From Campylobacterota bacterium (GTDB lineage: Bacteria; Campylobacterota; Campylobacteria; Campylobacterales; Sulfurovaceae): a DNA stretch of 11,597 nucleotides. The notes below the pieces were generated by a model. The model had not been told where the DNA came from, did no database searches, and saw only the letters and a program-made list of their open reading frames with translations. The stretch spans positions 1 through 11,597 of the forward strand of contig JAADEA010000121.1 of the NCBI GenBank assembly GCA_013153675.1, read 5' to 3'. The stretch's first letter is position 1, and each line of letters starts with the position of its first letter. The translations under genes and the position numbers were made by a program. This document shows, piece by piece, positions 7,104-11,597 of this stretch.

Positions 7104-7105
7104 AA

Positions 7106-7558
7106 GTGGATAATTACCATATCTTTTTAGATAGACTTAAGAAGATTCTTAAAAAAAAACAATTAAAATTCACTCATCAAAGAGAGATGGTTCTAAAAGC
7201 CCTCTACTATAACCAAGGGCACTTCTCTCCCGAAGAGATCTTATATAAGATTAAAGAGAAAAATCCGGGAGTTAAGATAGGAATAGCTACTATATATAGA
7301 ACATTAGCTCTATTAGAAGAAGAAGGGTTGGCAGAATCTATCTCTTTTGGAAAAGATGGCAAAAAGTATGAAATTGCAAAAAATACCCATCACGATCATC
7401 TAATTTGCATTATATGCAAAAAAATTGTAGAGTTTGTAGATGAGACAATAGAAGCAAGGCAAGAAGCGGTTGCAAAGAAGTTTGATTTTAAAATGGTAGG
7501 GCACTCTATGAAGATATATGGAGTATGTAAAGAGTGCCAAAAAAATATGGAAAGGTAG
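7106..7558 (+). CDS. fur: Ferric uptake regulator Fur
   Basis: Iron-responsive DNA-binding repressor. The 150 residues show the winged-helix domain (about 8-85) with FTHQREMVLKAL and the recognition helix IGIATIYRTLALLEEEGL (58-75), then a metal-binding dimerisation domain with HHDH at 95-98 and two CxxC pairs (C101/C104 and C141/C144), the structural zinc site of Fur-family proteins. The general Fur pattern fits best; Zur or PerR cannot be fully excluded from sequence, but position after cvpA and before lysS is that of fur in Campylobacter jejuni. Start is GTG at 7106, two bases after the cvpA stop, with AAGGA (7091-7095) upstream. No separate promoter is visible, so expression probably depends on the operon. 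Confidence 0.9.
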   Translation: MDNYHIFLDRLKKILKKKQLKFTHQREMVLKALYYNQGHFSPEEILYKIKEKNPGVKIGIATIYRTLALLEEEGLAESISFGKDGKKYEIAKNTHHDHLICIICKKIVEFVDETIEARQEAVAKKFDFKMVGHSMKIYGVCKECQKNMER

Positions 7559-7561
7559 AAG

Positions 7562-9088
7562 GTGTTTTTTGAGAATCAATATGTACAAGAGAGAATTAAA
7601 AAGGCTCAAAAGTTAAGAGAGCTTGGTATTAATCCATATCCTCATAATATTAAACCTCCAACAAAAGCAAAAGAGTTTATAGAACAAAATCAAGATCTTT
7701 TTGAAAAAGAAGAAAAAGAGGATAAAAGTAGAGAGTTTAGATTAATTGGCAGAGTAAAATTTATTAGAATAATGGGAAAAGCCGCTTTTGCAAAGATAGA
7801 AGATGATAGCGGTATGGTTCAAATATATTATAATAGAGATGAATTGCCAGAAGGATTTTATAATAATGTAGCCAAAAAGTTATTTGAAGTGGGAGATATT
7901 ATTGAAGTAAAAGGGTACCCATTTGTAACAAAAACTGGAGAATTAACTCTTCATTGTAAAGAGATGAATTTAGTAACAAAAGCAATTCACCCTCTTCCTG
8001 AAAAATTTCATGGACTCCAAGATCAAGAGATAAAATATCGTCAAAGATATTTAGATATGATAGTAAATCCTGAGGTAAAAGAGATCTTTAAAGTAAGAAG
8101 TAAAATCATCTCTTTAATTAGAAAATTTTTTGAATCAAAAGGATTTTTAGAAGTAGAAACACCAATGCTCCATCCAATTCCAGGAGGAGCAAATGCAAGA
8201 CCATTTATTACCCATCACAATGCTCTTGGAGTAGATAGATATTTAAGAATAGCGCCTGAACTATATCTAAAAAGATTAATCGTTGGTGGTTTTGAAGCTG
8301 TATTTGAGATTAATAGAAACTTTAGAAATGAGGGGATGGATCACACCCACAATCCAGAATTTACAATGATTGAATTTTATTGGGCATATCACACATATGA
8401 AGATTTAATGAATTTAACAGAGGAGCTATTTAAATATCTTTTAGAAAATCTAAATCTTCCTACTAAAATTAAATATGGAGATTTAGAGATAGATTTTTCA
8501 ACACCTTTTAAAAGAATTAAATATTTAGATGCAATTAACCAAATTGGAAATGTGCCAAAAGAGATATTAAATGATAAAAAGGCAATTATTAAATACCTAA
8601 AAGAGCATGATATAGAAGTAAATGAGAATCTATCTCTTGGATATCTACAAGCAGAACTATTTGATAACTTTGTAGAAGATAAATTAATTAACCCAACATT
8701 TATAACTCACTTTCCAACAGATATATCTCCTCTTGCAAGAAGAAGTGAGGAAGATCCAAATATAACTGAAAGATTTGAGCTTTTTATTGCAAAAAAAGAG
8801 ATAGCAAATGGATTTAATGAGTTAAATGATCCAATTGATCAATATGAAAGATTTAAAGCCCAAGTAGAAGCAAAAGAAGTAACAAAAGATGAAGAGGCAA
8901 TGCATATGGACTTAGATTTTGTAAGAGCATTAAGCTATGGCATGCCCCCAACTGCTGGAGAGGGAATTGGAATAGATAGGCTTGTAATGTTACTTACAAA
9001 TCAACACTCAATTAAAGATGTTTTACTATTTCCAGCTATGAGACCAGAAAAAAATTTAGAAGAAAATCAACAAAAGGAAGATAAATGA
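7562..9088 (+). CDS. lysS: Lysyl-tRNA synthetase, class II
   Basis: Charges tRNA(Lys) with lysine. The 508-residue protein has an N-terminal OB-fold anticodon-binding domain (about 60-150; [26 protein letters not shown]) and the class II catalytic core: motif 1 [10 protein letters not shown] (194-203) with [11 protein letters not shown], motif 2 [15 protein letters not shown] (from 254) and motif 3 GEGIGIDR (466-473). The phrases [18 protein letters not shown] and ANARPF are specific for LysRS. Start is GTG at 7562 with AAAGG just upstream, 3 bases after fur. The stop overlaps the glyA start (ATGA, 4 bases), so the two are translationally coupled. Full length. Confidence 0.97.
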   Translation: MFFENQYVQERIKKAQKLRELGINPYPHNIKPPTKAKEFIEQNQDLFEKEEKEDKSREFRLIGRVKFIRIMGKAAFAKIEDDSGMVQIYYNRDELPEGFYNNVAKKLFEVGDIIEVKGYPFVTKTGELTLHCKEMNLVTKAIHPLPEKFHGLQDQEIKYRQRYLDMIVNPEVKEIFKVRSKIISLIRKFFESKGFLEVETPMLHPIPGGANARPFITHHNALGVDRYLRIAPELYLKRLIVGGFEAVFEINRNFRNEGMDHTHNPEFTMIEFYWAYHTYEDLMNLTEELFKYLLENLNLPTKIKYGDLEIDFSTPFKRIKYLDAINQIGNVPKEILNDKKAIIKYLKEHDIEVNENLSLGYLQAELFDNFVEDKLINPTFITHFPTDISPLARRSEEDPNITERFELFIAKKEIANGFNELNDPIDQYERFKAQVEAKEVTKDEEAMHMDLDFVRALSYGMPPTAGEGIGIDRLVMLLTNQHSIKDVLLFPAMRPEKNLEENQQKEDK

Positions 9089-10335
9089 GTTATTTTATAG
9101 AGCAATTTGACCCAGAAATATATCAAGCAATTGAAAATGAATTTAAAAGACAAAATGAACACTTAGAGATGATTGCCAGTGAAAACTTTACTTATCCAGA
9201 AGTTATGGAGGCAATGGGAAGCATATTTACAAATAAATATGCAGAAGGATATCCTAAAAAAAGATATTATGGTGGATGTGAATATGCAGATGTAGTAGAA
9301 GAGATAGCAATTGAAAGAGCCAAAAAGTTATTTAATGCTCAATTTGTAAATGTCCAACCACACTCTGGTTCTCAAGCAAATGGAGCAGTATATACGGCTC
9401 TTCTTAAGCCATATGATAAGATATTAGGAATGGATCTTAGCCAAGGTGGACATTTAACTCATGGAGCAAAAGTAAATTTTAGCGGTAAAAATTATCACAG
9501 CTTTACATATGGAGTAGAGCTTGATGGAAGAATAAATTATGATAAAGTATTAGAGATAGCAAAAATTGTAAAACCAAAAATTATTGTATGTGGAGCAAGT
9601 GCATATCCAAGAGAGATAGATTTTAAAAAGTTTAGAGATATAGCTGATGAAGTAGGAGCTCTTCTTTTTGCAGATATTGCACATATAGCAGGACTTGTAG
9701 TAGCAAATGAGCATCCTCATCCATTCCCATATTGTGACGTGGTAACAACTACTACACATAAAACTCTAAGAGGTCCAAGAGGCGGACTTATAATGACAAA
9801 TAATGAAGAGATCGCAAAAAAAATAAATAGTGCTATTTTTCCAGGAATCCAAGGTGGACCACTTGTTCATGTAATTGCGGCAAAAGCAGTAGGATTTAAA
9901 CATAACTTAGCACCAGAGTGGAAAGAGTATGCAAAACAGGTAAAGGCAAATGCAAAAGTATTAGCAAAAGTACTAATCGAAAGAGGCTATAATGTAGTAA
10001 GTAATGGTACAGATAACCATTTAATCTTAGTATCATTTTTAGATAAAGATTTCTCTGGTAAAGATGCAGATGAGGCACTTGGAAATGCAGGAATTACAGT
10101 AAATAAAAATACAGTGCCAGGAGAAAAAAGAAGCCCATTTGTAACTTCTGGAATTAGAATTGGATCTCCTGCTCTTACAAGTAGAGGAATGAAAGAAAAA
10201 GAGTTTGAATTAATTGCTACAAGAATAGCAGATATTTTAGACAATATTAATGATACTGCTCTTCAAGCAAAAGTAAAAGAAGAGATGAGAGAACTTGCTA
10301 AAAAATTCCCAATTTATGATAGACCAATCTATTAA
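9085..10335 (+). CDS. glyA: Serine hydroxymethyltransferase
   Basis: PLP enzyme interconverting serine and glycine while loading one-carbon units on tetrahydrofolate. The 416 residues match the family (415-417). Key features: [41 protein letters not shown] (substrate and cofactor loop), QPHSGSQAN (PLP phosphate binding), DIAHIAGLV, and [14 protein letters not shown] with the PLP lysine at Lys226. Near the end are TPAL-like [10 protein letters not shown] residues typical of SHMT. Overlaps lysS by 4 bases; GGAAG lies a few bases before the ATG inside lysS. A DUF1882-like gene starts 3 bases after the stop, as in other Campylobacterota. Confidence 0.98.
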   Translation: MSYFIEQFDPEIYQAIENEFKRQNEHLEMIASENFTYPEVMEAMGSIFTNKYAEGYPKKRYYGGCEYADVVEEIAIERAKKLFNAQFVNVQPHSGSQANGAVYTALLKPYDKILGMDLSQGGHLTHGAKVNFSGKNYHSFTYGVELDGRINYDKVLEIAKIVKPKIIVCGASAYPREIDFKKFRDIADEVGALLFADIAHIAGLVVANEHPHPFPYCDVVTTTTHKTLRGPRGGLIMTNNEEIAKKINSAIFPGIQGGPLVHVIAAKAVGFKHNLAPEWKEYAKQVKANAKVLAKVLIERGYNVVSNGTDNHLILVSFLDKDFSGKDADEALGNAGITVNKNTVPGEKRSPFVTSGIRIGSPALTSRGMKEKEFELIATRIADILDNINDTALQAKVKEEMRELAKKFPIYDRPIY

Positions 10336-10338
10336 TTA

Positions 10339-10851
10339 ATGGAAAATTTAGAGATTTATCAATTTATTAAAGAGCTACTATCTAAAAGTAGCTCTTATTA
10401 TTTAAAAGAGCCAAAAATTGCTACAAAAGAGACAATAAAAGGACAAACCTACTATAGTCCATATAAACTAATTGATAAAAAGCCCTCTACCAATCTTATT
10501 GAGCTTCACCTCAAAAAAGAAATTACCCTTGCTATTGATCTATCTACAATTGATGGATTTTATATAGAATTTCAAGGAGAAGATGAAAAAAGCTTTTTTT
10601 TAATTATTAATTATGCTCTAAAAAAATTAAATATATCAAAAGTAGTAATTTTACCCCCTCAATATAATGGAGTAATAGGAGCTTTTATTATTACAAAGGA
10701 TAAAGATAAATTAAAAAAACTTTTAGAAAATAAGTTATTAGAGTACTATCCATATAGAGTATGGAAAATATTACCAAAATATTCCCATCCATCTATTGCA
10801 AATATTTTTATTTTGCCAAGAGAAATTATCTCCCTAAAAGATATTTCATAA
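10339..10851 (+). CDS. DUF1882-like conserved protein of Campylobacterota
   Basis: 170-residue, lysine-rich, apparently soluble protein without signal peptide or membrane helix. I place it in DUF1882 mainly from position: an uncharacterised gene directly after glyA is, as I recall, constant in Campylobacter and Helicobacter. The sequence itself shows an N-terminal helix, a stretch TYYSPYKLI and alternating hydrophobic strands around IELHLKKEITLAIDLSTIDGFYIEFQGED and KVVILPPQYNGVIGAFIITKD; no catalytic motif is evident. There is no Shine-Dalgarno in the last bases of glyA, and the ATG is 3 bases after its stop, so it is likely translated by reinitiation. Last gene of the long operon. Function unknown. 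Confidence 0.7.
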   Translation: MENLEIYQFIKELLSKSSSYYLKEPKIATKETIKGQTYYSPYKLIDKKPSTNLIELHLKKEITLAIDLSTIDGFYIEFQGEDEKSFFLIINYALKKLNISKVVILPPQYNGVIGAFIITKDKDKLKKLLENKLLEYYPYRVWKILPKYSHPSIANIFILPREIISLKDIS

Positions 10852-10884
10852 AAGAGTTTAAAAGATTTTTTAAGTTTAATTTTA

Positions 10885-10913
10885 CATATTAACCAATATG
10901 ACAATCTTTTTTT
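10885..10913 (+). promoter_or_regulatory. Hairpin/dyad between the glyA operon and the SPOR gene
   Basis: CATATT (10885-10890) and AATATG (10895-10900) form a perfect 6-bp stem with an AACC loop; six bases later comes a 7-T run (10907-10913). A second pair, AAAAGATT (10860-10867) and AATCTTTT (10903-10910), encloses it. It may be a weak terminator after the DUF1882-like gene or an operator just upstream of the next -10. The stem is AT-only apart from one pair. Confidence 0.3.
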
Positions 10914-10921
10914 GTTATAAT
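10913..10921 (+). promoter_or_regulatory. Extended -10 promoter of the SPOR-domain gene
   Basis: TGTTATAAT is an exact TGnTATAAT match preceded by a T-run, the usual form of Campylobacterota sigma-70 promoters. Transcription would start near 10928, leaving about a 40-base leader. ATGACA (10898-10903) resembles a -35 but is only 12 bases from the -10 and is not expected to function as one. Confidence 0.55.
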
Positions 10922-10967
10922 CTACCACAGACTTAGCCTCTATACCCCAAAGAAAGTGGAGTTTAAG

Positions 10968-11591
10968 ATGAAAGATCACAATTTAGATGATTTAATTCTC
11001 TCAGAACCTGAGCCAAAAAAAAGTAAATCAAAAGGTATTTTGGCAATATTAGCTTTAGTTATTATACTTCTTGTAATAGGAGTTATTTTAGCAAAACTAT
11101 TTATTACCTCCTCTCCAGAGTTAAAAAATGTAGAAGAGAGTATTAAAAAAGAGCCACCAGCAGCTACAATGACTCAAGTAAAAGAGCAAAATGGCAATAC
11201 TCCTCCAATTGAGCCTATTCCAAATATGAGTGATGAAGAGCCAATTCAAGCCCCTCCTGCTTCATTAGAAGAGGCTCAAAAAGCAGACCAAAAAACTCAA
11301 GAAGAAGCTAAAAATAATAAAGAAGAGGATGAAGATATAATTATTCAAAAAGAAAGTCCAAAAGAGAACGTTACTAAAGAGCAAAATATTATTCCAAAAG
11401 CAGAAAAAAAGGCTAAAAAAGTTACAAAAACTCATACAAAAACAGAAACAAAACCAAAAAGAAGAGTAAAAAAAGAGACAAAAACTGCTCCAAAAAGAGC
11501 TATTAATGCACCAAAGAGAGGATATTATATTCAAGTTGGATCCTTTTCAAAATATCCATCCTCTTCTTTATTATTTTTAGCTTCTTCTTGA
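10968..11591 (+). CDS. SPOR-domain membrane protein, C-terminus disrupted by an inverted duplication
   Basis: Inner-membrane protein likely to bind septal peptidoglycan. From the ATG at 10968 (GGAG six bases upstream; a GTG at 10956 is also in frame but overlaps that site) it has a short cytoplasmic tail, one membrane helix at about 23-46, and a long linker rich in P, E and K (about 48-183) that becomes strongly basic. It ends in RGYYIQVGSFSKYP (184-197), the opening strand of a SPOR domain, which binds glycan strands lacking stem peptides. A SPOR domain needs about 70 residues; here it breaks at the fold-back junction near 11557, so residues after Pro197 and the TGA at 11589 are read from an inverted copy of the gene's own linker. 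The natural gene probably continues. In C. jejuni a SPOR-type gene also follows the DUF1882 gene. Confidence 0.8.
   Translation: MKDHNLDDLILSEPEPKKSKSKGILAILALVIILLVIGVILAKLFITSSPELKNVEESIKKEPPAATMTQVKEQNGNTPPIEPIPNMSDEEPIQAPPASLEEAQKADQKTQEEAKNNKEEDEDIIIQKESPKENVTKEQNIIPKAEKKAKKVTKTHTKTETKPKRRVKKETKTAPKRAINAPKRGYYIQVGSFSKYPSSSLLFLASS
11291..11331 (+). repeat. 41-bp inverted repeat, inner copy
   Basis: This stretch of the SPOR gene linker is the exact reverse complement of the last 41 bases of the window. It codes in frame for a natural-looking linker (QEEAKNNKEEDE), so it is the original copy. Confidence 0.9.
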
Positions 11592-11597
11592 GTTTTT
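11557..11597 (-). repeat. 41-bp inverted repeat, terminal copy (probable fold-back artefact)
   Basis: Perfect reverse complement of 11291-11331, reaching exactly the window end; the copies are 225 bases apart. It may continue beyond the edge. It interrupts the SPOR domain and supplies the apparent stop codon. Confidence 0.9.

Noticed and set aside
11265..11534. Open frame on the minus strand across the SPOR linker, rich in F, S and C
   Set aside because: It is the complement of a lysine- and glutamate-rich coding stretch; composition is unlike a real protein and no ribosome site is present.
11557..11591. The ten residues and stop codon ending the SPOR protein as a genuine short C-terminus
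   Set aside because: These bases are an exact inverted copy of the gene's own linker, so the reading is accidental.
1..11597. CRISPR arrays, tRNA or rRNA genes, insertion sequences, prophage or defence clusters
   Set aside because: No regularly spaced repeats, cloverleaf genes, transposase or phage-like frames were found by reading both strands; the only nuclease-like gene is the partial Uma2 gene.

Overview
The window is ordinary, gene-dense chromosome from a Campylobacterota (epsilonproteobacterial) cell. The best evidence is the gene order gatC - (pilT) - cvpA - fur - lysS - glyA - DUF1882-like gene - SPOR-domain gene, which I recall almost intact from Campylobacter jejuni (without pilT there). 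The DNA is strongly AT-rich (about one third G+C by eye), arginine is mostly AGA and isoleucine often ATA, and proteins are rich in K, E and I. This would fit a hydrothermal-vent lineage such as Nautiliales or Nitratiruptor relatives, but the exact genus is not determined from the sequence.

Layout. (1) Left edge to about 1.1 kb, minus strand: panC (pantothenate synthesis), followed after 69 bp by the start of a Uma2-family nuclease-like gene that runs off the left edge. (2) 1152-2264, plus strand: prfB, peptide release factor 2, divergent from panC across a short promoter region. It carries no programmed frameshift. (3) 2268-5060, minus strand, one probable operon in transcription order: dapE (lysine/peptidoglycan precursor), a small four-helix membrane protein, a LolD-like ABC ATPase without a recognisable permease, and a YceB/DUF1439-like lipoprotein with an RR-motif signal. 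It ends in an intrinsic terminator that overlaps the end of prfB. (4) 5203-10851, plus strand, a tight operon: gatC (tRNA-dependent amidation), pilT (type IV pilus retraction motor), cvpA-like membrane protein, fur (iron regulator), lysS, glyA and a DUF1882-like protein. (5) From 10968, plus strand, after its own promoter: a membrane-anchored SPOR-domain protein whose SPOR domain breaks off after about 12 residues.

The most striking signal is at the right edge. The last 41 bases (11557-11597) are an exact reverse complement of 11291-11331 in the same gene. This fold-back replaces the rest of the SPOR domain and creates the stop codon. It looks like an amplification or assembly chimera at a contig end, not biology, so the C-terminus of the last gene should not be trusted.

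How the genes work together: most are housekeeping functions for translation (prfB, gatC, lysS), one-carbon metabolism (glyA), cofactor and lysine/cell-wall supply (panC, dapE) and envelope biogenesis (LolD-like ATPase, lipoprotein, SPOR protein), with fur embedded among translation genes. I see no tRNA, rRNA, CRISPR, insertion sequence or convincing novel defence system. No gap between genes is longer than 150 bases.
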